Of a stretch of DNA of 64,000 nt, positions 16,493-25,205 are shown in pieces (positions within the stretch are counted from its first letter, which is position 1; every line of letters starts with the position of its first letter). This DNA is from Collinsella sp. AF20-14LB (lineage in GTDB: Bacteria; Actinomycetota; Coriobacteriia; Coriobacteriales; Coriobacteriaceae). Below the pieces are notes generated by a model. It saw only the letters and a program-made list of their open reading frames with translations. It made no database searches and was not told the DNA's origin. Location of the stretch: positions 62,001 through 126,000 of the forward strand of contig NZ_QRWD01000004.1 in NCBI RefSeq assembly GCF_003459505.1, read 5' to 3'. The position numbers were made by a program, and so were the translations under genes.

Positions 16493-18094
16493 ATGGATCA
16501 AAGCAAGCCTTCGTTCTTTATCACGACGCCCATCTACTACGTCAACGCCGATCCGCACCTGGGCACGGCTTATTCCACCATCATCGCCGACGTTCAGGCT
16601 CGCTATCGCCGCTCCGCCGGCTATAACGTCAAGTTCCTGACCGGCATGGACGAGCACGGCGAGAAGGTCGCCGAGGCCGCAGCCAAGCATGGCATGACGC
16701 CGCAGGAGTGGACCGATAGCCAGGCCCCGCACTTCAAGGAGCTTTGGAGCAAGCTCGAGATTTCCAACGACGACTTCATCCGCACCACCGAGCCGCGCCA
16801 GCATCATGCCGTGCAGTATCTGTGGGAGCGCATGAAGGAGTCCGGTTACCTGTATAAGGGCAGCTACGACGGTTGGTATTGCGTGCCTGACGAGACCTAC
16901 TTCACCGATACGCAGGTCCAGAAGGGCGACGAGGAGTACGGCAGCGTCGGCCAGCATCTATGCCCCGACTGCCACCGTCCGCTTGAGCGCGTGCAGGAGG
17001 AGTCCTACTTCTTTAAGCTTTCCGCCTTCCAGGACAAGCTTCTCAAGCTCTATGACGAGCACCCCGACTTTGTCGAGCCTGCGTTCCGCATGAACGAGGT
17101 ACGTAGCTTTGTCGAGGGCGGCCTTAACGACCTTTCCGTGAGCCGTACGAGCTTTGACTGGGGCATCCAGGTCCCGTTTGACGAGGGTCACGTGACCTAC
17201 GTGTGGTTCGATGCGCTGCTCAACTATATGACTGCCGTCGGCTACGGTGTCGACACCGACGAGGCCCGTGCCGAGCTGGCCTATCGCTGGCCCGCGCAGT
17301 TCCATATTGTGGGTAAGGACATCATTCGCTTCCACTGCGTCATTTGGCCCGCCATGCTCATGGCCATCGGCGAGGCCCTGCCCGAGCACGTCTTTGCCCA
17401 CGGCTTCCTGACCGTGCGCAATGCCGAGACCGGCAAGGCCGAGAAGATGTCCAAGAGCCGCGGCAACGCCATCGCTCCGCAGGATGTTATCGACATGCTG
17501 GGCGTCGAGGGCTACCGCTATTACTTTATGACCGACGTGGTCCCCGGCACCGACGGCGCCATCAGTTTCGATCGCATGGAGCAGGTCTACAACGCCGATC
17601 TGGCCAACAGCTGGGGCAACCTCATTTCGCGCTCGCTCAACATGAGCGCAAAGTACTTTGACGGCTGCGCCCCGGCTAAACCGGCGTCTGCCGACGCGTT
17701 CGATAACCCGCTGGCAAAGATTGCCGATGGCCTGGTCGACCGCTACATGGCCAAGATGGACGTGCTCGATTACGGCGGAGCCAAGGATGAGGTCATGGAG
17801 CTCATTCACGCCGCCAACCACTACATCGAGGACTCCGAGCCCTGGGCGCTTGCCAAGGACGAGGCCAAGGCTGACGAGCTGGCATTTGTGATCTACAACC
17901 TGCTCGAGGCCATCCGCATCGCCGCCCACCTGCTGATGCCGCTCATGCCCCAGACTTCTGCCGAGGCTCTGCGCCGCCTGTCCTGTGAGGGCGAGGCCGC
18001 GAGCGACGACCTCAAGGGCATTTGCACTTGGGGCCTGCTTGCTGGTGGTCAGCCCGTCGAGAAGGGCGATCCGCTGTTCCCGCGTCTGGCGTAG
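16493..18094 (+). CDS. metG: Methionyl-tRNA synthetase
   Basis: 533 aa, class I. Has the HIGH-type motif HLGT (in YYVNADPHLGTAY), a single CxxC zinc knuckle (CPDC ~157) and the KMSKS signature in KAEKMSKSRGN. It lacks the C-terminal tRNA-binding (EMAP-like) domain, as in the short MetRS type. Charges tRNA-Met in the cytoplasm. TGGAGG lies upstream of ATG 16493. Confidence 0.97.
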   Translation: MDQSKPSFFITTPIYYVNADPHLGTAYSTIIADVQARYRRSAGYNVKFLTGMDEHGEKVAEAAAKHGMTPQEWTDSQAPHFKELWSKLEISNDDFIRTTEPRQHHAVQYLWERMKESGYLYKGSYDGWYCVPDETYFTDTQVQKGDEEYGSVGQHLCPDCHRPLERVQEESYFFKLSAFQDKLLKLYDEHPDFVEPAFRMNEVRSFVEGGLNDLSVSRTSFDWGIQVPFDEGHVTYVWFDALLNYMTAVGYGVDTDEARAELAYRWPAQFHIVGKDIIRFHCVIWPAMLMAIGEALPEHVFAHGFLTVRNAETGKAEKMSKSRGNAIAPQDVIDMLGVEGYRYYFMTDVVPGTDGAISFDRMEQVYNADLANSWGNLISRSLNMSAKYFDGCAPAKPASADAFDNPLAKIADGLVDRYMAKMDVLDYGGAKDEVMELIHAANHYIEDSEPWALAKDEAKADELAFVIYNLLEAIRIAAHLLMPLMPQTSAEALRRLSCEGEAASDDLKGICTWGLLAGGQPVEKGDPLFPRLA

Positions 18095-18136
18095 AGACCG
18101 CGCGAGCGCCATATCGGCAATTTGCTGTTTAGCTGT

Positions 18137-18173
18137 AAGGGCATGGCCGCAACGGTCCATGCCCTTTCGTTTC
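18137..18173 (+). terminator. Terminator after metG
   Basis: A 10-bp perfect stem, AAGGGCATGG / CCATGCCCTT, with a 10-nt loop and a short T-rich tail. Confidence 0.75.
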
Positions 18174-18204
18174 AAGACGCCGCCATCATGCTAAGGAGGC
18201 AACT

Positions 18205-19065
18205 ATGACAACTTCGCCTTTGGCAAACCCCACGGCAACAAGGGAGCTGCTGGAGGAGTTTGGCCTTGCGACCAAGCATCGCCTGGGCCAGAACTTTCTA
18301 ATCGACAATCATGTGATCGAGCGTATCTGCGAGCTTGCCGAGCTTGCAGGTGACGAGCGCGTACTCGAGGTGGGTCCGGGTTGCGGTACGTTGACACTTG
18401 CGTTGCTGCAGGAAGCGGCGTGCGTTACGTCCATTGAGGCCGATCCCGAGCTTGAGCCGGTGCTCGACGCCCACGCCGCCGACTATGCCAACTTCCGCTT
18501 TATCATGGGCGACGCGCTTAAGGTGGGCCCGGAGCAGATTGAGCAGGCTGCGGGCGGTGAGCCGACGGTATTTGTCGCGAACTTGCCCTATAACGTGGCG
18601 GCGACGATCATTTTGCAATTTTTCCAGACGATGCCGGCGCTCAAGCGCGCCGTCGTCATGGTGCAAAAGGAGGTTGCCGATCGCATTGCCGCAGTGCCGG
18701 GCAACAAGACCTATGGCGGCTATACGGCAAAGCTTGGCCTGTATGCGCAGGTAACGGGTCGCTTTGAGGTGCCGCCGCGTTGCTTTATGCCGGCGCCACA
18801 CGTGGACTCGGCCGTCGTGCGTATCGACCGTGTTGACGGTGTGGTGCCCGAAGGACTCGATCGCGAATTTGTGGCCCGCGTGATTGATGCTGCATTTGCT
18901 CAGCGTCGCAAGACCATCCGCAATTCCATGAGCGCCAACGGCTTTGCCAAGGACGTGCTCGATGCCGCCTTTGAGGCTTGCGGTATCGCACCCACCACGC
19001 GCGCCGAGACGCTCGATGTTGCCGACTTTGTCCGTCTGGCCCGGGAGCTTTCCCATGACGCTTAA
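18205..19065 (+). CDS. rsmA: 16S rRNA dimethyladenosine transferase RsmA (KsgA)
   Basis: 286 aa. Dimethylates A1518 and A1519 of 16S rRNA. Contains RLGQNFLIDNHVIERI, motif I VLEVGPGCGTLT, the acidic SAM contact IEADPELE, the NLPY catalytic motif (FVANLPYNVAATI) and the C-terminal helical domain (FAQRRKTIRNSM). TAAGGAGG precedes the ATG. The stop overlaps the next gene by 11 nt. Confidence 0.97.
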   Translation: MTTSPLANPTATRELLEEFGLATKHRLGQNFLIDNHVIERICELAELAGDERVLEVGPGCGTLTLALLQEAACVTSIEADPELEPVLDAHAADYANFRFIMGDALKVGPEQIEQAAGGEPTVFVANLPYNVAATIILQFFQTMPALKRAVVMVQKEVADRIAAVPGNKTYGGYTAKLGLYAQVTGRFEVPPRCFMPAPHVDSAVVRIDRVDGVVPEGLDREFVARVIDAAFAQRRKTIRNSMSANGFAKDVLDAAFEACGIAPTTRAETLDVADFVRLARELSHDA

Positions 19066-19972
19066 TGCCGAACGCGTGACGTTTACCAAAAAAAAGAAGA
19101 CGGTTGCTTGTCCCGTGCCCTTGGCACCGCTTGCCGACACACATGCGCATCTGCTTTCGTTCTGGGGCAAGGATGTGCCCGAGACACTCGTGCGTGCCAA
19201 GGCGGCAGGCATCGACCTGTTGGTGACGGTCTTCGATCCCATTGCCGATAAGCGCAGCGTGACGGACTATAGCGACTGGCTGACGCGCGAGATTCTGCCG
19301 ATGCAGGATATCCCGCAGATCAAGTATCTTGCCGGCGTGCATCCGTATGGCGCGCCGGACTATACCGACGACATTCACGCACAGGTTGTTGCTGCGCTTG
19401 ATGACCCTTTGTGCGCCGGTATTGGCGAAATCGGTCTGGACTACCACATGGATTACGACGACGACATCACGCCGGCGCCCCACAGCGTGCAGATTGATTG
19501 CATGGCACGTCAGCTCGAAGTCGCCATGCGCTGCAATGTGCCGGTGGAGTTGCACCTGCGGCACGAGGACTCGGATGGGGAGCGCACCTCGCATATGGAT
19601 GCGTACAACGTGCTTCGTGAGGTGGGCGTGCCCCAGGTCGGTTGCGTGCTGCACTGCTTTGGCGAGGACCGCGCCACGATGGAGCGCTTTGTGGAGCTGG
19701 GCTGCTATATCGCCTATGGTGGTGCGGCCACCTTTAAGCGCAACGACGACGTGCGCGAGGCATTTGCGGCAACCCCACTCGATCGAATTTTGTTCGAGAC
19801 GGATTGCCCGTATATGGCTCCAGAGCCCATCCGCGGTCTTGAATGCGAGCCCGCAATGATCTCCATTACGGCAAACGCGCTGGTTAACGACCGTGTCGAT
19901 CGCACTGGTGAGGACGCCGAAACAATCGCGCATGCCGCTTGGGAAAATGCCTGCAAACTTTTTCAAAAATAG
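19055..19972 (+). CDS. TatD-family metal-dependent hydrolase
   Basis: 305 aa, TIM-barrel amidohydrolase family of TatD DNases. Metal ligands visible: DTHAHL near residue 25, Glu in GIGEIGLDYHMD, His in ELHLRHEDSD, His in VLHCFGED, and Asp in FETDCPYMAP. An N-terminal extension with a KKKK run (~12-15) is unusual. ATG 19055 sits within the end of rsmA, giving translational coupling. The substrate (DNA or other phosphoester) cannot be told from sequence. Confidence 0.9.
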   Translation: MTLNAERVTFTKKKKTVACPVPLAPLADTHAHLLSFWGKDVPETLVRAKAAGIDLLVTVFDPIADKRSVTDYSDWLTREILPMQDIPQIKYLAGVHPYGAPDYTDDIHAQVVAALDDPLCAGIGEIGLDYHMDYDDDITPAPHSVQIDCMARQLEVAMRCNVPVELHLRHEDSDGERTSHMDAYNVLREVGVPQVGCVLHCFGEDRATMERFVELGCYIAYGGAATFKRNDDVREAFAATPLDRILFETDCPYMAPEPIRGLECEPAMISITANALVNDRVDRTGEDAETIAHAAWENACKLFQK

Positions 19973-19975
19973 TTC

Positions 19976-20004
19976 TTGCGTTCGCGGTGGCGCTCCGTTA
20001 TTCT
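19976..20004 (+). promoter_or_regulatory. Promoter of tRNA-Leu
   Basis: TTGCGT (19976-19981) and TATTCT (19999-20004) with a 17-bp spacer, ending 11 nt before the tRNA. Confidence 0.7.
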
Positions 20005-20015
20005 AATTCCTGCAC

Positions 20016-20102
20016 GCGGGCGTGGCGGAATTGGCAGACGCGTACGGTTCAGGTCCGTATGGGGGCAACCCCATGAAGGTTCAAGTCCTTTCGCCCGCAC
20101 CA
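20016..20102 (+). tRNA. tRNA-Leu (CAG)
   Basis: Class II tRNA with a long variable arm (TGGGGGCAACCCCA), acceptor GCGGGCG/CGCCCGC, anticodon loop TTCAGGT, T-loop TTCAAGT, and encoded CCA. Its 3' end is duplicated 189 bp downstream (see 20145-20333). Confidence 0.95.
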
Positions 20103-20111
20103 TTGATTGAA

Positions 20112-20138
20112 AGAGCTCCCAGCAATGGGAGCTTTTTT
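20112..20138 (+). terminator. Terminator after tRNA-Leu
   Basis: AGCTCCCA, loop GCAA, TGGGAGCT, then a T6 run. An identical copy at 20301-20327 follows the duplicated tRNA 3' end. Confidence 0.92.
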
Positions 20139-20144
20139 GTTATG

Positions 20145-20333
20145 GGCCCATCGCAGGGACTTGAACCTGTGAAGGAGCGAGCGTCAAGAAAACGCGGAGC
20201 GTTTTTAGCGAGCTGGCGAGTCCGCCGGCAGGCGGGCGAAGCCGGTGCGGATCCGCGCAGCGGATACGCGGACGTCCTTTCGCTCGCACCATGGATTGAA
20301 AGAGCTCCCAGCAATGGGAGCTTTTTTGTTATG
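20145..20333. repeat. tRNA-linked structured repeat unit, Leu copy
   Basis: Parts in order: a reverse complement of this tRNA's T-arm (20153-20171, with ACTTGAACCT matching its own TTCAAG loop); a ~100-nt structured segment (20172-20273) with hairpins AAAACGC/GCGTTTT, CCGCC/GGCGG (loop GGCA) and ATCCGC/GCGGAT (loop GCA); then a repeat of the tRNA 3' end and its terminator (20274-20333, nearly identical to 20085-20144). The spacing is 189 bp. The segment strongly resembles those at 25394-25493 and 29064-29161. Confidence 0.88.
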
Positions 20334-20390
20334 CACGATCTCCTTGGACGGGTATCCTAATGGCAACGTGTGCCTATCAGAGGAGAGACC

Positions 20391-21329
20391 ATGCTGTTTT
20401 CCGGTATCATCGCTGCCCTTACGAGCCTTTTGATTCCCATCATCATCCTGCTGCTGTTGTTTCCCAACGCCTGCTACGTCGTTGAGCAGCAGCACGCTGT
20501 GATCATCGAGCGCTTGGGTAAGTTCAATCGTATCGTCAACGCGGGCTTCCACGTGAAGGTGCCCGTGATCGACCGCAAGGCCGCCACGGTGAGCCTGCGC
20601 ACCATGAAAAACGGTTTTGGCATCGACGTTAAGACCCAGGACAACGTGACCATCGGCCTTGAGGTCTCCGCTCAGTACCACGTGAGCTACGACATGGGCG
20701 CCGGCCCGGCAGATTCGGGCATCTACAAGAGCTACTACATGCTGCAGGAGCCCGTCGACCAGATGCGTGACTTCATCACCGACGCCCTGCGCTCTTCGAT
20801 TCCTGTCTACACACTCGATGAGGTCTTTGCCAAGAAGGATGACATCGCCAAGGATGTCAACGCTACCGTTTCCGAGCAGATGGCCGCCTACGGCTTCACC
20901 CTCGTGTCGACGCTCATCACCAAAATCGCACTGCCGACCGAGGTTGAGAACTCCATGAACGACATCAACGCCGCCCAGCGCAAGCGCGCTGCGGCACAGG
21001 AGCTCGCCGAGGCAGACCGCATCAAGCGCGTCACCGAGGCGACCGCCGAGGCCGAGGCAATGGAAAAGGCGGGCGAGGGCATCGCCAACCAGCGCAAGGC
21101 CATCGCACTGGGTATCAAAGATTCGCTCGAGATCATCCAGGAGACGGGTGTCGGCAATGACGAGGCCAACCAACTGTTCATGTTTACGCAGTGGTCTGAG
21201 ATGATGACGGAGTTCGCTCGCACGGGTAAAACCTCGACGGTCGTGCTGCCGAGCGACTTTTCGCAGTCGGCCTCGATGTTCGAGCAGATGCTGGCCGCCG
21301 GCAAAGTTCAAAACGATTCGAAGGAGTAG
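20391..21329 (+). CDS. SPFH/Band-7 family membrane protein
   Basis: 312 aa. One N-terminal membrane segment (IIAALTSLLIPIIILLLLF), then a prohibitin/stomatin-type SPFH domain (EQQHAVIIERLGKFNRIVNAG, VPVIDRKAATVSL, DVKTQDNVTIGLEVSAQYHV) and a long Ala/Glu-rich helical region (~190-240). Closest in character to hypersensitive-induced-reaction-like proteins. Such proteins scaffold membrane microdomains or proteases. AGAGGAG before ATG 20391 decides the start over 20370. rlmH begins 6 nt after the stop. Confidence 0.9.
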   Translation: MLFSGIIAALTSLLIPIIILLLLFPNACYVVEQQHAVIIERLGKFNRIVNAGFHVKVPVIDRKAATVSLRTMKNGFGIDVKTQDNVTIGLEVSAQYHVSYDMGAGPADSGIYKSYYMLQEPVDQMRDFITDALRSSIPVYTLDEVFAKKDDIAKDVNATVSEQMAAYGFTLVSTLITKIALPTEVENSMNDINAAQRKRAAAQELAEADRIKRVTEATAEAEAMEKAGEGIANQRKAIALGIKDSLEIIQETGVGNDEANQLFMFTQWSEMMTEFARTGKTSTVVLPSDFSQSASMFEQMLAAGKVQNDSKE

Positions 21330-21335
21330 GCGCGC

Positions 21336-21806
21336 GTGAAATACACCGTCGTTTGCGTCGGTAAGCTCAAGGAGCGCTTTTGGAAGGACGCGTGCGCTGA
21401 GTACACCAAGCGCCTAGGTGCCTATGCCAAGGTGGATATCCGCGAGGTGGCCGATATCGACCCGGCTAAGGCGGGCGGCGTGGATGTCGCGCGCGACAAG
21501 GAGGGGGCGGCGATTCTTACAGCCCTGCCGCCTCGAGCACATGTGATCTTGCTGGCCATTGAGGGCAAAGAGCGCTCGAGCGAGGAACTTTCGGCGCGGC
21601 TCGATGATCTTATGCTACGTGGTAACAGCGACATCGCCTTTGTAATTGGCGGATCGGACGGCGTGAGCGATGACGTGCGCGCACGAGCCGACGAGATGCT
21701 CAGCTTTGGACGTATTACCTTGCCGCATAACTTGGCGCGCGTGGTGCTGCTGGAGCAGATCTACCGCGCCTGCAAGATTAGCCGCGGCGAGCCGTATCAC
21801 AAATAG
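21336..21806 (+). CDS. rlmH: 23S rRNA (pseudouridine-1915-N3)-methyltransferase RlmH
   Basis: 156 aa, SPOUT family. Contains VCVGKLKERFWKDAC...EYTKRL, ILLAIEGKERSSEELS, the SAM-binding knot loop FVIGGSDGVSDDV, and the C-terminus LLEQIYRACKISRGEPYHK that ends all RlmH proteins. GTG start with GAAGGAG upstream. Likely co-transcribed with the SPFH gene. Confidence 0.97.
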   Translation: MKYTVVCVGKLKERFWKDACAEYTKRLGAYAKVDIREVADIDPAKAGGVDVARDKEGAAILTALPPRAHVILLAIEGKERSSEELSARLDDLMLRGNSDIAFVIGGSDGVSDDVRARADEMLSFGRITLPHNLARVVLLEQIYRACKISRGEPYHK

Positions 21807-21879
21807 GTCAGCAATACGAAACAATGGCGTGGGACAATAGCTTTCGTTTTGAGGAATGTGTCTGAAAGGACTATGTGAT

Positions 21880-22650
21880 ATGAAGATTGGATTTGTCGGT
21901 TTTGGCAATATGGCGAGCGCTATGGCCGATGGCTGGATCGCTGCCGGTGTAGCTGCGAGCGACATGTGCGCCTGTGCGGGTCGCTACGACGCACTGGTTG
22001 AGCGCTGTGAGGCGCGCGGGATGGCCGCTTGCCACGATGCCGCCGAGGTTGTCGCCGCATCCGATATCGTGGTCGCTGCGGTCAAGCCGTACATGATCGA
22101 GAAGGTATTCGCCCCGCTCAAGGATGCTCTTGCCAAAAAGGTCGTTCTGTCGGTTGCCTGGACCTGGGACAGTGCCAAGTGGGAGCAGGTCCTGCCGGGC
22201 GTCGCGCATATCTCGACGGTGCCCAACACGCCGGTTTCGGTGGGCGAGGGCGTCATCGCTTGCGAGAAGGCTTCCACGCTTAGTGATGAGCAGAGCGCAG
22301 TGGTGCTTGATCTGCTTGGCAAGCTCGGTGCGGTGGTCGAGCTCGACACAAGCCTGCTGTTTGTGGGCGGCACGGTGGGTGGTTGCGCTCCGGCGTTTGT
22401 CGCCATGGCAATCGAGGCCCTGGGCGATGCGGCGGTCAAGCACGGTATCCCGCGTGCGGATGCTTATCGCATTGTGAGCCAGATGGTGCTGGGTACGGCA
22501 AAGCTGCAGCTTGCAACTGGCCAGCATCCTGCGGCGATGAAGGATGCCGTATGCTCGCCCGGTGGTGCCACCATCAAGGGCGTCGTTGCGCTCGAGGACG
22601 CCGGCATGCGCAGCGCCCTGGTCAAGGCAATCGACGCAACCCTCCAGTAA
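21880..22650 (+). CDS. proC: Pyrroline-5-carboxylate reductase
   Basis: 256 aa. Last step of proline synthesis, NAD(P)H-dependent. N-terminal Rossmann motif IGFVGFGNMASAM, AVKPYM, then the ProC signature region (ATGQHPAAMKDAVCSPGG and TIKGVVALEDAGMR). AAAGGA is placed before ATG 21880; the earlier ATG at 21856 is rejected because it precedes this site. The stop runs into a large nested palindrome shared with the convergent small gene. Confidence 0.95.
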   Translation: MKIGFVGFGNMASAMADGWIAAGVAASDMCACAGRYDALVERCEARGMAACHDAAEVVAASDIVVAAVKPYMIEKVFAPLKDALAKKVVLSVAWTWDSAKWEQVLPGVAHISTVPNTPVSVGEGVIACEKASTLSDEQSAVVLDLLGKLGAVVELDTSLLFVGGTVGGCAPAFVAMAIEALGDAAVKHGIPRADAYRIVSQMVLGTAKLQLATGQHPAAMKDAVCSPGGATIKGVVALEDAGMRSALVKAIDATLQ

Positions 22651-22804
22651 AACCGACCAAAAAAGGGACAGGTTTATGTTGGCAGGTTTTTCCTGCGGTT
22701 TTGTCCTTTTAGCGAAAAGTGCCCCGCAACTGGCTCAATTCCAGTTGCGGGGCACTTGCGTTTGCCCAGATAAAACCGACCAAAATAAACCTGTCCCTTT
22801 TTGG
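22649..22804. repeat. Nested palindrome between proC and a convergent small gene
   Basis: The inner arms AAGTGCCCCGCAACTGG (22717-22733) and CCAGTTGCGGGGCACTT (22741-22757) are a perfect 17-bp inverted repeat. The outer arms (22657-22677 and 22785-22804: AAGGGACAGGTTTAT / ATAAACCTGTCCCTT) pair over ~20 bp. TAAAACCGACCAAAA occurs on both sides as a direct repeat. The element could end transcription from both sides. Confidence 0.85.
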
Positions 22805-22808
22805 CAGG

Positions 22809-22982
22809 TTAGTCCCAGAAGCTGTCTTCTTCGTCCTCGGACTTGGGGCCGCGGTCGACATACATCTTATGGGTGCGCTTCTCCATTACAAAGGCAATAA
22901 TCGCAAACAGCAGGATGCCGCCGGCGAAAAGGATGGCAAAACCGGTGCGGGTGCCAAACAAAAAGGAAAAAACTGCGTCCAT
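22809..22982 (-). CDS. 57-aa single-pass membrane protein, function unknown
   Basis: Reads MDAVFSFLFGTRTGFAILFA..., with one hydrophobic segment (FAILFAGGILLFAIIAFVM), a basic stretch KRTHK and an acidic tail ending DEEDSFWD. AGAAGG stands before the ATG at 22982. It is divergent from serS and convergent with proC. The clear membrane topology (acidic C-terminus after a positively charged juxtamembrane stretch) and good ribosome-binding site argue that it is real. I do not recognise a family. Confidence 0.75.
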   Translation of the reverse strand: MDAVFSFLFGTRTGFAILFAGGILLFAIIAFVMEKRTHKMYVDRGPKSEDEEDSFWD

Positions 22983-23001
22983 TGGGTGCCTTCTTGCGTA
23001 G

Positions 23002-23063
23002 TTGAGTTGGGTCGTAAACGCTCATAAGTATATACTTGCCCATACATGTACAAGGTTGCAACC
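23002..23063. promoter_or_regulatory. Divergent promoter region of serS and the 57-aa gene
   Basis: AAGTATATACTT (23026-23037) is a perfect 12-bp palindrome that supplies a TATACT -10 on both strands. On + a TTGGGT lies 18 bp upstream (23007-23012). GGTTGCAACC (23054-23063) is a second perfect palindrome between this and the serS ribosome-binding site, and could be an operator. Confidence 0.5.
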
Positions 23064-23093
23064 TAAATGGAATGTATATCGCCGGAGGATCTA

Positions 23094-24377
23094 ATGCTTG
23101 ATATCAAGTTTGTTCGCGAGAACCCCGATGCCATCGATGTCGCCATGGCTAACCGCCAGACGTCTTGGGATCGCGAGAAGTTCTTTGAGCTCGACGACGA
23201 GCGTCGTGCCGTCATCACCGAGGTTGAGGAACTTCAAGCCACGCGCAATGCCGAGTCCAAGAAGATCGGCGCCCTGATGAAGGAGGGCAAGAAGGACGAG
23301 GCCGAGGCCGCCAAGGAGGCCGTGCGCGCCGTCAACGAGAAGATTGACGGTCTGGCCGAGCGCCGCACCGCCCTCGAGCAGGAGCAGTACGACTTCATGG
23401 CTCACCTGCCCAACATTCCTTGCGAGGCCACGCCGTACGGCAAGGACGAGGACGAGAACATCGAGCGCCGTCGTTGGGGCACCCCGCGCGAGTTCGACTT
23501 CGACTTTAAGCCGCACTGGGATCTGGGCACCGACCTCGACATCCTTGACTTCGAGCGCGGCAACAAGCTCTCCGGCAGCCGCTTCACCGTTCTCGGTGGC
23601 GCCGGCGCCCGTCTTGAGCGCGCCCTCATCAACTTCTTCCTCGATACGCACACCAGCCGTGGTTTTAAGGAGTGGTGGCCGCCCATCGTCGTCAAGCGTC
23701 AGACCATGTTCGGCACGGGCCAGCTGCCCAAGTTCGAGGACGACGCCTATCACGTCTCGGGCGACAACTTCCTGATCCCCACCGCCGAGGTCGTGCTCAC
23801 CAACCTGCACGCCGGTGAGGTCCTCGACGCCGACACCCTGCCGCGCCGCTACACCGCCTTCACCCCCTGCTTCCGCGAGGAGGCCGGTTCCGCCGGTCGC
23901 GATACCCGTGGCATCATCCGTCAGCACGAGTTCGACAAGGTCGAGATGGTCAAGTTCGCTAAGCCGGAGGAGTCCGACGAGGAGCTCGAGAGCATGACCG
24001 CCGAGGCCGAGTACCTGCTGCAGCAGCTGGGCCTTCCGTATCGCGTGATTAGCCTGTGCACCGGCGACTTGGGCTTCTCTGCCCGTCAGACCTACGACAT
24101 CGAGGTCTGGCTGCCGAGCTACAACGCCTACAAGGAGATCAGCTCCTGCTCCAACTGCGGTGACTTCCAGGCTCGCCGCGCCAACATCAAGTATCGCGAC
24201 CCCGAGAACTTCAAGGGTTCGCGCTACCTGCACACCCTCAACGGTTCCGGCCTGCCGGCTGGCCGTACCATGGCTGCCATTCTGGAGAACTACCAGAACG
24301 CCGACGGCACCATCACGATCCCCGAGGTCCTGCGTCCCTACATGGGCGGCCTCGAGAAGATCGAGCCGGTCGCGTAA
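23094..24377 (+). CDS. serS: Seryl-tRNA synthetase
   Basis: 427 aa, class II. An N-terminal antiparallel coiled-coil arm (residues ~28-100, rich in E, K, A) precedes a catalytic domain with motif 1 near [10 protein letters not shown], motif 2 [21 protein letters not shown], and motif 3 [26 protein letters not shown] precedes ATG 23094; the upstream ATG at 23067 lies before it. Cytoplasmic. Confidence 0.97.
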   Translation: MLDIKFVRENPDAIDVAMANRQTSWDREKFFELDDERRAVITEVEELQATRNAESKKIGALMKEGKKDEAEAAKEAVRAVNEKIDGLAERRTALEQEQYDFMAHLPNIPCEATPYGKDEDENIERRRWGTPREFDFDFKPHWDLGTDLDILDFERGNKLSGSRFTVLGGAGARLERALINFFLDTHTSRGFKEWWPPIVVKRQTMFGTGQLPKFEDDAYHVSGDNFLIPTAEVVLTNLHAGEVLDADTLPRRYTAFTPCFREEAGSAGRDTRGIIRQHEFDKVEMVKFAKPEESDEELESMTAEAEYLLQQLGLPYRVISLCTGDLGFSARQTYDIEVWLPSYNAYKEISSCSNCGDFQARRANIKYRDPENFKGSRYLHTLNGSGLPAGRTMAAILENYQNADGTITIPEVLRPYMGGLEKIEPVA

Positions 24378-24401
24378 CTTGGCTGCATAGGCGATATGCA
24401 A

Positions 24402-24427
24402 GGGCGCTCCTTCGGGGGCGCCCTATT
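24402..24427 (+). terminator. Terminator after serS
   Basis: GGGCGC...GCGCCC hairpin with a TTC turn, followed by TATTTC. Confidence 0.75.
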
Positions 24428-24550
24428 TCGTGCGCAGGTCCATACCATGCTGTGCGGACAGCTCAATAGAAAACACACGAACAACTGTTCTGTATGCAGC
24501 CATCTACCTGCTATGCTTTTGCTAAATAAGAGCGAGAGAAAGGGGACGCG

Positions 24551-24928
24551 ATGGAGCTGTTTGATGATCGGGTGGTTTTGTTTGAGAGCGACGAGGGCGG
24601 GGAGTACCTGCTTGTGACGTGTGAGCCGTCTGGCATGGGTGGCCTGGTGGTTCGACAGACGAGCGAGGGGCCGTTGACGCAATGGTGCTACGAGGAGTCG
24701 CCTCATGTGGTTGAGACGTTTGTGGCGCACGAGGGGCTTGTGGCCCTAGAGCATTTCTATGGGGTCCAGACATCTAATCAGGTTGCTCGCATGTTGAGCA
24801 TCTCGTTTGCCGATTATGATTGTGCCCAGCGGGTGAGATCGCTCCTGAGGGAACTTGATGCTAAGTTTGACGTGATCGAAAAGCCAATCGATCGTACGGG
24901 GAATGGCGGTATATGCGGAGCAGCATGA
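24551..24928 (+). CDS. Hypothetical protein, 125 aa
   Basis: Soluble, acidic small protein (MELFDDRVVLFESDEGGEYLL...). The pattern of alternating strands followed by an amphipathic helix (ARMLSISFADYDCAQRVRSLL) gives no family I recognise. AGAAAGGGGA precedes the ATG. It stands alone between serS and the tRNA-Arg cluster. The C-terminal tail (DRTGNGGICGAA) looks unstructured. Confidence 0.65.
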   Translation: MELFDDRVVLFESDEGGEYLLVTCEPSGMGGLVVRQTSEGPLTQWCYEESPHVVETFVAHEGLVALEHFYGVQTSNQVARMLSISFADYDCAQRVRSLLRELDAKFDVIEKPIDRTGNGGICGAA

Positions 24929-25005
24929 CAAGACTGCGTTCCACAAAAAAGTTTGAAATTGTGCTTGACTCCAATAAGCTAAAGTGGTTTTATATGTCTT
25001 GCGCT

Positions 25006-25082
25006 GCGGCGTTACCTCAGCTGGATAGAGGGTCTGACTACGAATCAGAACGTCATAGGTTCGAATCCTATACGCCGCACCA
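25006..25082 (+). tRNA. tRNA-Arg (ACG), copy 1
   Basis: 77 nt with CCA. Acceptor GCGGCGT/ACGCCGC, anticodon loop CTACGAA, T-loop TTCGAAT. Promoter TTGACT (24965-24970), 17 bp, TTTTAT (24988-24993). Terminator at 25094-25121, then a reverse-complement T-arm fragment at 25132-25152. Confidence 0.96.
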
Positions 25083-25205
25083 ATTGAAATTGAAAGCCTC
25101 CGGCAACGGGGGCTTTTCTTTTATGGCAACACCGCATGGATTCGAACCTCGGTCGAGGCACGAACAACTTAATTATCACTCCGTAAAATTTTTTCTAATT
25201 GTCGC

